Position numbers and translations under genes: made by a program. DNA of 64,000 nucleotides from the NCBI GenBank assembly GCA_963930775.1, contig OZ005692.1, positions 8,790,135 through 8,854,134 on the forward strand, written 5' to 3'. This document shows, one piece after another, positions 49,201 to 62,149 of this stretch. Source of the DNA: Cliona cf. orientalis (Eukaryota; Porifera; Demospongiae; Clionaida; Clionaidae). The notes beneath the pieces were generated by a model. The model made no database searches, was not told the DNA's origin, and saw nothing but the letters and a program-made list of their open reading frames with translations. Each line of letters begins with the position of its first letter. Position 1 is the stretch's first letter.

Positions 49201-52200
49201 GTTTTTTCCAGTGGTGGCATCTTCACTTTGAGGTTTCCATGAACCAGCACCATCTGTAAGCGTGGTGTACGAGCATGGTGGACACGTACAGTGGTAAATA
49301 ATGTGATTATGCATGGGGAGTAGGAAGGATGTAATACAATGAAACACTTCCTTTAATCATTAATATCTCCACTCTAGCTCATCTATAGACCCTCAACAAT
49401 CTCTTATATAGCTACAACATTTCATGCTTACGCACGAATATCCATACTATGACATTATGAGTCAAGCACAAGATATTAAATAGAAACCCAGTGCACAGAA
49501 CTGCTTAATAAATGAATCTTAGATGAGTTGGGCCTGATCATGATGGATAATTATTATTATTATAATACAGAGCATCAGACTCTATAGCCAAATGCCACCG
49601 GTGACAGCATTGTCACCCTGAGTTGCTACCACTTTATAATTAAGACTTCATGTTCTTACAGTGTAAGAGTTATTCCTCGTACTGGAAGCGGTTGACTTAA
49701 ACATGAGATGGAACTGCCTGGGCTGAGAGAGGACACTGTTCTCCATCGCAGAGGACTGAAAGATGATGGATGGCTTCAAGCTGTCCGTGATCTCATCGGC
49801 ACATGAGGAATAAGCGATATCAACCAAGCTCTGACCAATCAGATCTTGCTATGGTGTCATGTGAGTAAAATAATAATATAATAATGATAGGCCTTAAGGT
49901 GCATGTCTAAACATGATTTTTGTCACATACTTGTCTGAGTCCAACGCAATCAGTGATGGTCTCACTGACATAGAGGATGCTGGCATCTTTGTCCAAAATA
50001 ATGAGAAAGCCATCAATGGCCTGTATGGATAAAATTATTGTTGAAGCATCAAATTTTGATGCAGTCCACCAAGACTTTAATTAAATTTGTACATTATAAA
50101 AGACGAGCGATAAACTTACAGAATTATTACTTAATGATAATCTTACCTCCTCCATTAGTCCTGTGAGCTCTTTCTTTGGTGATGCATGGCCACCATTTGA
50201 AGGAGATACTACATACGTAGCAAGGTGAAGAACATCATAAATGGTGAGCTTTAAGCTACTATAATTATGTAGCACTATCGATAAACTCTAGAAGCATGTG
50301 CAGGTGGCACAAAGGAACCAATTACAACTCCTTATATATAGGACAGAAGTGAGCACTACAACTATAATCATGTTGATGTGAGATCAAACCATTATATAAA
50401 TTATTATCATTATGGGCTACAGTATAATAATATATGTGTTTACACAAAATTAAGTTTCCCTAATTTGTAAACAAGTATCTGATACACAACCATGGGTGTA
50501 CCGTGGTGAACACACATACTAGCCATAGCTACAGACTATGCATCACCATGGCACCACTAACAAAGCTAAACCTATTAACGTGGTATGTACAGATAACAGA
50601 CAGTCACTCATGCATATATAGGCAAAAGTATATTCCCTCACTGTTCTGCCATTTCATGATACAGTACTGCAAGTATAGCTAATAATCTAGTGGCTATTTA
50701 ATGTCTGTACCATGCAATACTATAATATTACTAGTGTCATGCAGGGCCTGTTTGGGGCGAGCCTGAGCTGAGCCTCTGAAAGTCTCTGTCAGTAGCTGAG
50801 ACTCGAAAACTTTAACAAAGCCATAGCACAATAGATCATGCAGACCACCGATACATATCCATGCAAGCAGACAATGACAGACAGTCTCATAGTGCTATGT
50901 AGGCCTATACATCTGCACGATAGCTAGTTCCCTCGACATAGTGTCTGCTAACAATCAAGAGAAAGTTAATTTAAATTTAGCCTGCCTCTATTGTCAGAGT
51001 CAGTTAGCAGCACGTCTATCTTTATCGCATTCTTAGCTGGTCCTTGCGCTGTTGAGCTGACGACGAGCTCTGTCTCGCTCTCTCCTCCTTTGGAGTCCGG
51101 CGCGGTACAGCTTGATACCAACGGTACGCGGTAGCTCCTAGCTAGCTTACTACATGCACTACATGCAGGCACGAGTGTAAATTTGCAATTCACTAAATTA
51201 AAGGCGTATATACGGCGCGTATGCTGACGCAAATGTTTTCATGCGGCCTTTTGAAATATACCGCGCAGCGCTGTACAATGTCTATGGCGGTTCGCGCGTG
51301 ACGGACGTACCATACATAATAATAATAATATATGGATTGCGAACGTTCACCTCGTCTATATATGTGGGGCTCGCTCAGGCTCGCCCCAATTATTGTCAAA
51401 GTATTACAGGAACTATAAGAATTAAATATCTAATAATCAACGCTACAATTTTCTTTCCCGGATGTCACATATTATAGACTTAGTGTTCAATCCACAGGAA
51501 GCATAATTAGTGTAATTAGCAGGCACAATTTTCCAGGAATATGGTCTACGTGACCTGCTATATTTGCCTATACATGATTATAGTAGTAATAATAGTAACG
51601 ATTCAATAATTACAAGTGGTTTACCGCTAGTGGCATTGAAGTATTGACTCAGTATTGTTAGATAAGGCCACTCCAATATGATTCACTGTTTCCCCTTTCG
51701 TCAGAAAGCCTGGGGTATGCGGGCGGGCGGTTCTTTATTCATTATTCATTATCGCTATATGTATTAGAGTGCCAGCAACATTGACGACCCATGCATGCCA
51801 AAGCTACTGTTAGACAACGAGATAAGAGCGGGTATACTAATACACTATAATGAATAAAATCTGGAAATTGTGGAAAGGATGCGGGTGGGAAATGGGAAAC
51901 AACTAATCATATTGGAGTGGCCTAATATTAAGGAATAATTATCACAGCATATTATACTGAGTTAAAATAATAACTACTTTTGACTCACTATCTTTCAAGA
52001 AGTTCTGGAACTTAAGAAATGCCGTCGTTAGACGCAACACCGATAGCTTATCAATGGCCGATGTCTTGCTATCACCACATGTTCCGGTCTGCTCTAAATC
52101 TGCTGCAGCTGCAGTAGTGGTTGGAGTTGACGACTGGAAGTGAGACGCCAACTCATCAATCTCCGCCTTCTGGTTTCGTCGACGTCGAAGTGACGTGGTC

Positions 52201-52485
52201 TTCTTCTTCATTTTAGAAGCTTGCTTGGTACTGCATAGTATATATATATACACGTACATTATGCTCACTGAATAAAAAATCTGCTCAGAGTCTATTGTAT
52301 ACAGCTAACCCTAAGCTACAGGCTTCCCCTCTGATCACCAACATACACAAGTACTATAGCTATATTATATGCAGGTCACAATTCATTTTGATACAGTATT
52401 CAACACTGAGGGACATAAAAGGATTGGGTGCCTACCCAATAGTGTACTTTTAATATATCCATGAAACACACCTTGGTGTCGCCAT
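46285..52485 (-). CDS. AHR-like bHLH-PAS transcription factor, copy F (recent duplicate of E)
   Basis: Exons 52472-52485, 51989-52230, 50147-50208, 49931-50020, 49660-49848, 49027-49253, 48682-48794, 48183-48321 and 46285-47335 give 708 codons plus stop. All exon lengths except the last equal those of E, and the bHLH exon is nearly identical (MKKKTTSLRRRRNQKAEIDE). PAS-B has small changes (VIDFSPDLF for VMGFSPDVF). The tail has in-frame gaps against E. Then a 4-base insertion at about 46291-46294 changes MNWGTSTSS to MNWGSY and stop. Downstream DNA still spells VQNMFQQFMY then stop (46202-46234) in a third frame, so the end motif is preserved in sequence but not read. F therefore lacks the last 14 residues of E as well as the ancestral end. 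Confidence 0.85.
47463..47896. mobile_element. MITE in intron 8 of copy F
   Basis: Terminal inverted repeats (TCGTAAACTCTGGTTATTAAG and CTTATTAACCAGAGTTTACG) are flanked by TA. Internal AAGCGCATGCGCTTA motifs also form inverse pairs. Copy E lacks it (about 36715), so it inserted in F after the E/F duplication or was lost from E. Confidence 0.8.
50752..51389. mobile_element. Inverted-repeat element in intron 2 of copy F
   Basis: Left end TTGGGGCGAGCCTGAGC and right end GCTCAGGCTCGCCCCAA are exact inverses. The interior is GC-richer than the surroundings, with a CGGCGCGTATGCTGACGC part. It is absent from E at about 40690. No transposase frame. Confidence 0.75.
51666..51922. mobile_element. Harbinger-like MITE in intron 2 of copy F
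   Basis: A 257-base element with ends GGCCACTCCAATATGATT and its inverse AATCATATTGGAGTGGCC (one gap) is flanked by TAA on both sides (51663-51665, 51923-51925). A 3-base TAA duplication and a GGCC start fit the PIF/Harbinger type. Copy E lacks it at about 40963. Confidence 0.8.
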
Positions 52486-55400
52486 GATATCGGATATTAT
52501 TGGAAGAACCTCTTTCTTCTATTTCTGCTGTCATTGAGTTGTGGCTGTGCGCGGTCTTTATAATAGGCGCGCATGGCTCGAGTTACGTGACACGGACTTG
52601 AACCTTATTATTAGGAATTATAGGAACTTCCTCATAAAGGGGATTCGACAATATGCCATTATGCGCGTGCATATGACATAATCAGGATGTATACGTGTAT
52701 TTTACAACGCCTTATTAACGTCAGAGAACAGGTCATCGCAAAAACAATGAGTGGGCGTGGCAGAAGTTTTGTGGGGACTGCCTGAAATGGAAATGTCGAA
52801 AAAGAGCAAGATTGTTTATCAATATATAGTCACTCTCTTGCGGTCAAGTAGGCTCTTAGAGCCTACTAGCCATGTCAATAACCTTGTACCCTGGCCTGAT
52901 TCACGTACGCCAAAAGAATTGTCTATATACGCGCGCGCGGCAAGATGGGGCGACGCGCGCATGCGTTGCAGCCGCTATAGTTGTGGCTCGTGGCATTCAT
53001 CTTGTGGGTGACTAATGCAATCTTGACCATCATCGTCATGCAGTTCAACCACCAAATGGTTTAGGAGCTGTATCAATAACCAAACTTGTTAGCTAGCTAT
53101 AGTATTATAATAAAGCTGCTGTAAGTCTACACCGTAATAATAATAATCATGTATCATGTTATTATTATTAAATTTTAATATAGCTAGATAGCGACAAGCC
53201 CCGCTTTACACTCAGGATAAGCACTGCACACTAGCCATGTCTGATCTCATGTATCAATATGGCCCTTACTAGATCTAGCAGTACAATAATATTATTCTGA
53301 TTAGCTACTACCGGTATGTTACTATAGAGTGCCAGTACACGGTGTACACGATCATGCAATGGAACTTATAGTTCATGCAGTCATGCAGTATACAAGCATT
53401 CTGCATTATTTAATTTAGTAGCTAAACACAACCATACGGGGTAAATAAAACAACTTTTAACTTACATCGTCTTTTAAGTTTGGCCTTGAGCTGATATCAG
53501 TTGCATTTGTGTATAAACAGTTACTGTTAAGGTTGACCTTGATATCAAAGAAATTATAGCAGCTTGCTTTAGCTACTCAAACTTATCTTTACTACGATCT
53601 TGTAGGGTGGTGCTGTATCAACATAGCAACCTTCAGTGAATGGAATTACCCTACACACAGAACATCAGATTCATGATTTCTGAATCAGTGACACTCAGCA
53701 TTTGTGATCCTATTCTAGGATTTGAAATCTTTCAAACTTGAATTCCTTTCTTCAGATTCAGTTATAATACAGCTAGCTACATATGTACTTGGAATAGAAT
53801 ATTATGCATGGATCTTATGGCCCGTACTATCAATTTATACACCATCCTACCGGAAATAGTACAACACCTATATGCGTGCAAACTTCATGTCTAATAATAA
53901 TATTATCATTGCGGTTTCTATATAGTGAAATGTTAAATTAAATATTGATTATGATATAGCTTTAGAGCTATTTTCTACACATGAAGTCATGTGGTATAAT
54001 TATAATATAATAATATTATTATGTCTCACTATAAACGGAACTCAAGTCCATGGGCATGATTGTACAAAATTAATAGAACTCCACACATGAGAGTTCTAAT
54101 TCATATATTAAAATATTATTAATTTTGTTGTCCAAGTGACTCATTTATGCACACCATCAGCTTGAATCCATATACACATGCTTGGCCTCTTTAACCCTAT
54201 AATTATGTGCATACCGGCGCCCTGTAAATAATAGCCCATAATTAAATATATATAGTATATTGAGCTAGTCAGTTTTTATCATCACATGTACATGCATGCA
54301 GTCAGCACAAGCTCAAGTACGCATGCACAACAGTGTTACTGTGTATAGCCCGAGGCTCACTGCCACGGCACTCTAATAATAATATTATGTTACAACAGTG
54401 TACTACAACATGCAGCTAAACTTATCTTATGCAGCAGTGACTGCTGTACCAGCCGGCACTGATCATGAGGTGCGGTCCTATAGCTAAAAAGCCTATACGT
54501 ACTGATCTGCATGCATGTGTCAGTCCCGGCCATCACTAGCAAAGCATGCATCATCAGCGGCATTATTATCATGATCATTGACTCAATTCATGTGTGCTGA
54601 TTCCCCATGGCCACTATCAATGGTTCATCTTTTGTTGCTTTTTGTGCAATGCATAGAGTATAGGTATAGAGCTACAGCTACATCGCGGTTAATGTAGAAA
54701 TACATTCTTAGTGATGTAATGGCCTTCCGCAATCATAGGCTGGCGCCTGATGCACAGCGTTCTCCGGGCAGAACCATACCATTAGTATAGCTGCCGGATG
54801 TCCAACTAACCATAATCGTCAACACGCCCGGCCCAATAATTAACCGCCGACACCCACCCAGCTGCTTCGATCGATTCGCTCAGACCTACGATGATACGTG
54901 GTTCTCAGTAGATATTATGTGACTAATTTCAACCTCTACGTGACCAAGCCCGACGCTATTAGTATAAATAATAAATTATGTATAAACCCGGAAGTCACGT
55001 TATCTAGGCATTGTTTACGCATCCAGTCCTATAGTCTCGCAAAACCCTGGTGCACACGCATGCGTATAATATAATCACCCAGCATGTGTAGCATGTGGTG
55101 AATGAACATTAGTTAGTAATATTATATGCGTGTACCTCAAATTAATGATTTTGTACTTGTGTCAAATAATTCAACGGGTCACTAGGAATCCGTATTAGCC
55201 ATGGTTATACTGCATGCATGCATGCTGTCTTAGACTCTAATAATTATTAATGATCTGTTCTGGCAAATAATAGAGGAGGATGAATTATTTCGGTCTAATG
55301 ACCTGTTGAATGCTATGCTAATTATGACTAATGATCTAGAAACAAGGCATGTGCCGGTACCGGCACTGTAGACACAGCGTTAAATGCATGATTCAATTTT

Positions 55401-55637
55401 TGCAGTGATATTATTATAATAAAATTATATTATATCCCTAGTGAAGGGATCCCTACCACTTCAAAGCATTTGACGATTACATAACATTAAGTATGCTACT
55501 TACATACGTAGTGACCCTTTACCATATGCAATGAAGCTATAATATTATACTAGGGATGTGGTAATCATTAAAAATAACTTCATAAATCTAGCAAAATGAT
55601 CTGGGCAAATGCAACAATAATTATTACCATAATGATG
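52486..55637. other. Upstream region of copy F and 3' spacer of copy G
   Basis: Collinear with 41539-45000 upstream of E. No gene is supported. The stretch 55460-55565 is the G-side spacer with TACGTAGTGACCCTTTACC about 120 bases past the stop of G. Confidence 0.55.
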
Positions 55638-58600
55638 CTACATGAACTGCTGCAGTATATCATGAACTTCATGATTCGCCTCATTAAAGTCTGAAATGCT
55701 ATCAGAATGTGATGTTTTTGGCTGGTACCACAAACAACGATCTCCAGATTCTGGAATATTAACAGAATATGTCGTAAAGTTTGTATGACATTTTGGCGAT
55801 AAGCTATAATATGGGGTAGCTGACTCCATACTCTTGCTCCAATCATAGTCTGAAATAATAGCACCATTGGCATAGAGCCCGAGATTAAGATCACCATCCA
55901 TAATGTCCGTATCGCCTAACACTTGTTGCATGATGGGATCACTGTGGTCACTCAGATCATTAAACGTTAAACTCTGTGCTCCTGGCATCAGGTAGTTTGG
56001 GGCATACTCAGGGTTACTAGCTGTGGGAGCGGCGTCACAGGGAATAGTACAGCCGAAGTTAAAATCAAGGTCGTTAAATCCTTGAGACAAAATATTTGAA
56101 GTCTGATGATCTTGCTGAAGCAGGTCTAGCGCTGCCACTGCATGTAGGCTGGTATCTGCAGCTTGGAGATTAGCACAGCTTGAAAGATTGACACCACCAC
56201 ACACGGAGGTAGAACTAGAGTTGATAGGAGAGTGAGTTGCTCCCGTAAATAGTCCACTGTCGGTAGATTGAGAATTCGTGTTAGTTTGAACCTGAAAATC
56301 TTTGTTATTTGGTGAGGACCCAGTGCCTCCTGCTGATCTGGTAGGATCCTCTACTGGAGACAACACTGCCTGTTCATCGGTGGAGTGGCTGTCCACAGGA
56401 GAACACGATGAATCCTTGTCTGCGTGTGATGACGTGATATCAGCGCAGTAACCAACAGTGCCTGGTGACTGAGCTGGAGTATGATCATGAGATATGCATA
56501 CTGGTGGCAAAGTACATGCACCATGGCCGGGTTGAGCAGTACTTGAGCAAACTACTTTGTGAGAGTCAGAAAGAGATGACGCTCGAGATGTATCGGAGTC
56601 ACCGTATGCAGCTATACTAGAGACCGGCGGTGGATCTGAACTACATGTAGCACCGCCCTCATTTTTTCCTTGAGTGATGGCACTAGCTGCTGTACATGTA
56701 GGTTGATCCACTTGGGGCTGAGGAGGAGGGAGCTGGTGCTCAGGATCAAGCTGTGAGACCTTGCTGGATATGTTGCTACAACTGCTGTTACTCTCGGTAG
56801 TAGATTCACAACATGCAGCAGTATTATCTACGTTGGCCGCAAGTGTTGCACGTTCTCTGACACGGGATAGCAGGACAGCCTTGAAAATAGCATCGGGCAG
56901 CTTGATACCTTTGAGAACTTCTTCGGCGCTGGATTTAGTCATCGTTTCTTTACTTTTCTTGGATGTGGTACTGCGGTGGATGCTGTCACCATCTGCCACG
57001 GCTAGGGCTGGACTGCGGGTAGAAATCGAGATGTGTGTTTTTCTATCCAATGCATATTTCACTTTGCCAATTCCTTGGCTGTGAGCGGCAGGGAGAGAAA
57101 GTGAGCAAGAGCAGAAAGAGAGAGAGAGAGAGAGAGGCAGGGAGAAGAGAGTGATTGAGTGTACATGTGAATACAGAATGTTGTACGTGTAATTCACAAC
57201 AGGGTGTCCAGCTCCATGCCATGCCGGTGCATACCTAAACACTCTAGCCTTGAAGTCAACAAACTGGGGAATGGCCGTTCCACTCTTGCATCGGAGAGTG
57301 ACTTCAGTGGTCATCCAGATCCAGTCCCCAGAGCTGGTCAACACGCGCACCAGGGGACTCACCATATGACCATTCCGCAAAACTACACAAACACAAAATT
57401 AATACAATGTCATACAAAGTGATAAGAACAGGGTTAATTAAACACAGAGGATGTTAGGGGGTCGTACTGCCTGAGAAATTCTCTCTTTCATTCGGTATTA
57501 GAAAATTTGGCCCAATGAAGCATTACTAAGATGTCTCAGACTCTCCTCCCTCCTTCACAGTACATTATTAATTATTTTTCATCTTTCCCACTTCCCCTTC
57601 CATGATCCACCCCCTCTAGCCCCGATACTCCCTACCAGAATTTACTATTTATTGAGCTGTGGTAGATGGTGCGAAAACTGGTATGGGTTTCGCTATTGGA
57701 ATGTACGGAACATTACTGGAAGTAATTTAGAGCTATGACTGTCATTAATTACACTGCGACATGCATATAAGTGGATCTCGGTAATGGAAAAAGCTGTAGA
57801 GCTGGAACAAAAACCATAACATAGCTCATAACCAGATAAAAGCAACTACATATCATGTACCCAAACATGCTACTTTACTATTATCTAGACTATACCATAG
57901 CGCACATAAAAATTAATATAGCTATACTCTTCTTCATAGATTCACGCTCCTCAAAGACAATTCATGCGTGCACATGTCAGCAAATAATAAAAATTTAATT
58001 ATACTTATAGGCCAAAAAAATATTTGTTGTTTATGACTCACAATAATTCTTCATTGGTTCTCGTATATTGGAGTATGCAGGATGAAGGAGCTCAATGGTG
58101 CCATTACTAGCAATAAGCTCATCAGCACTATAGCCAATGATGTCCTTAACTCTGCAAACAAATAGTACACAATATCAAACAATAATAATAATAATAATAT
58201 TGTAACGGCCACGGCTTTAGAGTTTATTTGTGTAGCCTGGAACATTGCATGGCAATCTAATTATTACCCCGCACACATGCGCAAGGGGTAAACCAATCGG
58301 TTTGTCTGTCTGTCGTCGTCGTCGTCGGCACGAAAATCGCCAGATCTCAAGTTTTAGGCATCTGTACGTGTTGTAAGCACAACCAATCGATAGATATCGG
58401 TGAGATTTTATACTGGTTTGTACGTGCTTCGAATTGTTCATAAAGGCTTACTTGTGCTATAAATCGTGCATTTTCTGTTCAGCATGCCTGTGGTTATCAA
58501 CCACACCCACTCTTTTAGCATAATAGTATGCTGATGCGACTGTGCATGCTCAGTGTTTGAAAGGGTCGTCAAGTCATAAAACACCTCAGCTATGCCGCAG

Positions 58601-61600
58601 AGTGTTGCAGAGCGCGTGGGGTATGTGCACTACAGAGCTCTAGTTGCAGGGAGAGTTCGTATACAACAGAATCCATGATTTCAGGGCACAAAAACTTGAA
58701 CTGAGGATCTACTAGTCTGTCCTTCCCTCCCCTCTCACCTATATACTTTCCCCCACCCCATTCCCTGCCAGCTATATGTACTCATTTCTCATTAAATAAA
58801 TCTCCTTCCTCTTACTCAATCTCAAAGCTTAGCTATATTATTATTGTCGTATACATGTACATACGTTGCATCACAAGAGATGAGCTTTCTATCGAGAGTC
58901 TTGGTCCAGCTGAAGGAGGTGAGGGGAAGAACGACATCCATGGCGGAACAGCCAGAGTTGATGCGGTGACACTCACCAATGAAACCGACCACTGATGGTT
59001 CAACGAATTCCAGCTGGCCACTGTGACAAGATGGTGGAGTCTTCAATGGAGGCAGCTTCACTTTTAGATTACCATTTACTTGAACCATCTATGTTGTATA
59101 ACAAATAAGATCACACTTAGGCTTCTTACTGTTGCATACAACTCTGAAAGCTGGGAATGAGGCATACAGGGACAGATTTGGGGGGGGGGGGGGGGGGGAG
59201 GGGAGGGGCAGATGACCCTTGAGGGCTTACAAGTTTTAGCGGATTTACATATAGTTCAGCGGGTACTTATTTATTTATTTAAACATAGGGTACAATAATA
59301 TTTAGTGAAAATAGGGCAAATCGCTAATTTAGTATCCACAAACGAAAGTTCCTTAAGGTACTATCATGGTACAGTGCATGTAGCTCACCGTGTGTGAAGT
59401 GATCCTCGAGTTATAAACTGTCGACTTGAACCTGACATAGAACTGTCTGAGCTGAGAGAACACGCGTTCAGGCTGTGCCACGGAGGAGGGGAAGGTGACC
59501 GACGGCTTCAAGCTGTCCACAATCTCAACAGCCGACGAGGGATGAGTGATGTCAACCAGGCTCTGACCAATCACATCTTGCTGGAGTGGGAAAATTATAC
59601 TAGTTGAAAGTATAAAAGCTAATACCGTAGGACGGGTTTTAATTGCGTAGTTTAATAATTGCGTTCTAGTCAAGTCAAGCCAAATTGTGAATCCAATAAT
59701 TGCGATAGACGACCCCGTACCTTACTGTAGTATACGTGTACGTTTATGTTTGTGCATAGGTTTGCGAATCTATTAATTGCGAAACGTACAAAAACTCACA
59801 ATTCGCAATTAATAGATACTCGCAATTAAAACCCGACCTACGGTACTCTTCTACAGCTAGTGGAACCCCTCTACAATGACACCCCTGAAATGAGGACACC
59901 TCCCTTAATCAGGACACCATGCTTGGTCCCAGCTACACGAAGATGTGTACAAAACTACCCCTGAAATGAGGACACCTCCTTTAATCAGGACTCTTTTAGC
60001 TGTACATGTACATCCCAAGGGCGTCCAGAATAGAGGGGTTCCACTGTACACTGCACTGGGAGTGTTGACCACCCTCACCTTGAAGTAACCAATGCCCCTA
60101 TAGTAGCTAATCATCATGCACAATCATGTATAACCATGCAACCAATATCTTTGTGTGGAATCTCTCACCTGTCTCAGTCCTACACAGTCAATGATGGTCT
60201 CACTGACGTAGAGGATGTCACCCTCCTTGTCCAAAACTAAGAGAAAACCATCAATGGCCTGTAAAAGAAGGATACAAGAGTGGAGTGATACTATTAGTTA
60301 GATCACTGAGGCAGGGAGGCAGGGAAGGATGGAGAGAGAGAAAGAGAGAGAGAGGCGTCTTACCTCCTCTATTACACCGAATGGATGTTTAGTCGACTCA
60401 TAGCTGCCATTCACATGAGTTGCTGTAGGTAGCAAAAATAACGTGGAGATAGTAACTGTTAATCATTATGGAACCGTAATTATTAATTTATTACGTAACA
60501 AAACTAGAGCTCTGTAGAGCACATACCCCGCATGTTCTGTAGCCACTGTAATGTAGTATTGCAACAATCTGCGGCATATATAGCTGTTCTATGACTTGAC
60601 GACCCTTTCCAACATTAAGCTTGAGCATGCGCAGTCACATCAGCATACCATTATGCTAAAAGAGTGGGTGTGGTCGATAAACCACAGGCATGCTGAACAG
60701 ATAATGCACGATTTGTAGTACTAGTAAGCCTTTTTAACAATTTGAAGCGCGTACAAACCAGATATCTACCAATTGGTGGTGCTTACAACACGCATAGATG
60801 CCTAGAACGCGAGATCTGGCGATTTTCGTGCTGACGACAACGACAGATGGACAAATCGATTGTTTTACCCCTTGCGCATGCGCGCAGGGTAACTATTGCT
60901 CATAGTGGATCATACCTAGACAATCTGCTAAGTGAATGCAGTATCACTCCAGAACTAAAGTCACATGGCATACATTTCTACAGCTTCTAAATTGATTAAG
61001 AAGCCACAGGATGTGAGGTAGGATTACCTACCAAACACTTCCTGTAAAGTGCATCTTTCAAATGCACACATTAAACCCACAACATAAGGATAGTTGTGGA
61101 TGTTATGGTTACAATTCCTAATGACTTACACTGTGTAAGGATCAAAATTAATGCTAACAATAATTACCAAACAAGAGCTTGTTACTTGTATCATAAGACA
61201 GAATTTTATTGTGTGGTTCAATGATTGCAGTTTAGGCAAGTTGAGCCAAATTCCTAAGGACTTACACTATGAAAGGGTCAAGATTAATGCCAACAATAGT
61301 TATTAATAGTTAGTATCATGGGACAGAGTTTTATTGTGTAATTTAATGATTGCTGCCAATCCAACACTGAATATAGAAATTATAATATTTGTGAATTAAT
61401 CTATGTGGACATAGAAAAAATTTTGCAACAAGTAGATAAAAAGCCTATTGTAATCCACTCAAAGGCATAGTTGGTTCAGTGGATAGTGAATTTAACTTGC
61501 TCTATATACCACAGCTTGAAATAAACGTCAACTTACTATCTTTCATGAATTGCTGTAGCTTCAGATACGATGAAGCCAGGCGCAGGACCGAGAGCTTGTC

Positions 61601-62149
61601 CATTGCTGATGAGCTGTAGCTGTTGCTAGGCACCAGAGGGCCCACAGCTTCCGATTGGTTACCCTCGACTGAAGGTGGTGGGAGCATGGACACTGGAACT
61701 AGAGACGCTAGCTCACTTATCTCAGCATTCTGGTTTTGAAGACGTTTGTGTGTTACAGCCTTCTTCCTTCTAGCGTATGATGTCCGTTTGGTACTGCTGC
61801 AAGGAGGGGAGGGGGGATGGAGGGAGAGAGAGATAGAGAGAGAAAGAGACGGGGGGAGGGAGGAGGGAGAGAGTTTAATACATAATTTCCCAGGAACGAG
61901 GCTAACTCTGACAATCCAGACCAGGACAGATAGTTTACGTATTAAAATCTCAAGCAAAGCTATATTAGGTCAAGTGGCATAAACGGCACCCAAATTTTTG
62001 ACAGGGCTAGGGTTTGGTTTTAGGTCACCGGTATCTTTTATGGTTGAAAATCATGAATATTTTCGCGGTACCGTTCTTGCCACTTGATCTGCACTCGAGT
62101 GATTTTAAGTAATATCAGAAACGTACCTTGGTACAGTGGAGATAGACAT
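55638..62149 (-). CDS. AHR-like bHLH-PAS transcription factor, copy G (intact, most distinct)
   Basis: Exons 62127-62149, 61537-61793, 60364-60422, 60169-60258, 59389-59580, 58865-59088, 58042-58151, 57235-57382 and 55638-57078 give 847 codons plus stop. The start peptide is MSISTVPSTKRTS. Basic region THKRLQNQNAEI, helix 1 SELASLVPV, helix 2 DKLSVLRLASSYLKLQQF. This copy is the most AHR-like in helix 2, but its basic region carries Gln/Asn where AHR has Arg/Asp. PAS-A has AIDGFLLVLDKEGDILYVSE and QDVIGQSLVDITHPSS. PAS-B has IIGYSADEL, LLHPAY and GDWIWMTTE. The tail begins QGIGKVKYALDRKTH and has the segment FKAVLLSRVRERATL where A-D have [10 protein letters not shown]. It then has IMQQVLGDTDIMDGDLNLG and final VHDILQQFM. 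Of the acceptors before exon 2, the one giving STKRTS keeps the phase. Confidence 0.88.
57120..57136. repeat. GA microsatellite in intron 8 of copy G
   Basis: Short (GA)n next to the acceptor of exon 9. On the coding strand it supplies the CT-rich tract before ctcacag. Confidence 0.8.
58266..58645. mobile_element. TACCCCGC-family element in intron 6 of copy G
   Basis: Starts TACCCCGCACACATGCGCAA with GTCTGTCTGTCGTCGTCGTC nearby, and ends GTGGGGTATGTGCACTACAG then AGCTCTAGTT. Same family as 39553-40275 and, inverted, 60505-60895. Confidence 0.7.
59625..59843. mobile_element. MITE in intron 4 of copy G
   Basis: Ends CCGTAGGACGGGTTTTAATTG and inverse CAATTAAAACCCGACCTACGG, flanked by TA on both sides (59623-59624, 59844-59845). 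219 bases with several AATTGCGA blocks. Confidence 0.8.
59858..60046. mobile_element. Tigger-like MITE in intron 4 of copy G
   Basis: Ends TAGTGGAACCCCTCTA and inverse TAGAGGGGTTCCACTG. Internal CCCCTGAAATGAGGACACCT occurs twice in tandem. TA follows the right end. It lies directly beside the previous MITE. Confidence 0.7.
60505..60895. mobile_element. TACCCCGC-family element in intron 2 of copy G, inverted
   Basis: Begins AACTAGAGCTCTGTAGAGCA then CATACCCCGC and ends TTACCCCTTGCGCATGCGC then GCAGGGTAA. This is the reverse orientation of 58266-58645, from which it is separated by only about 1.9 kb in the same gene. Confidence 0.7.
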
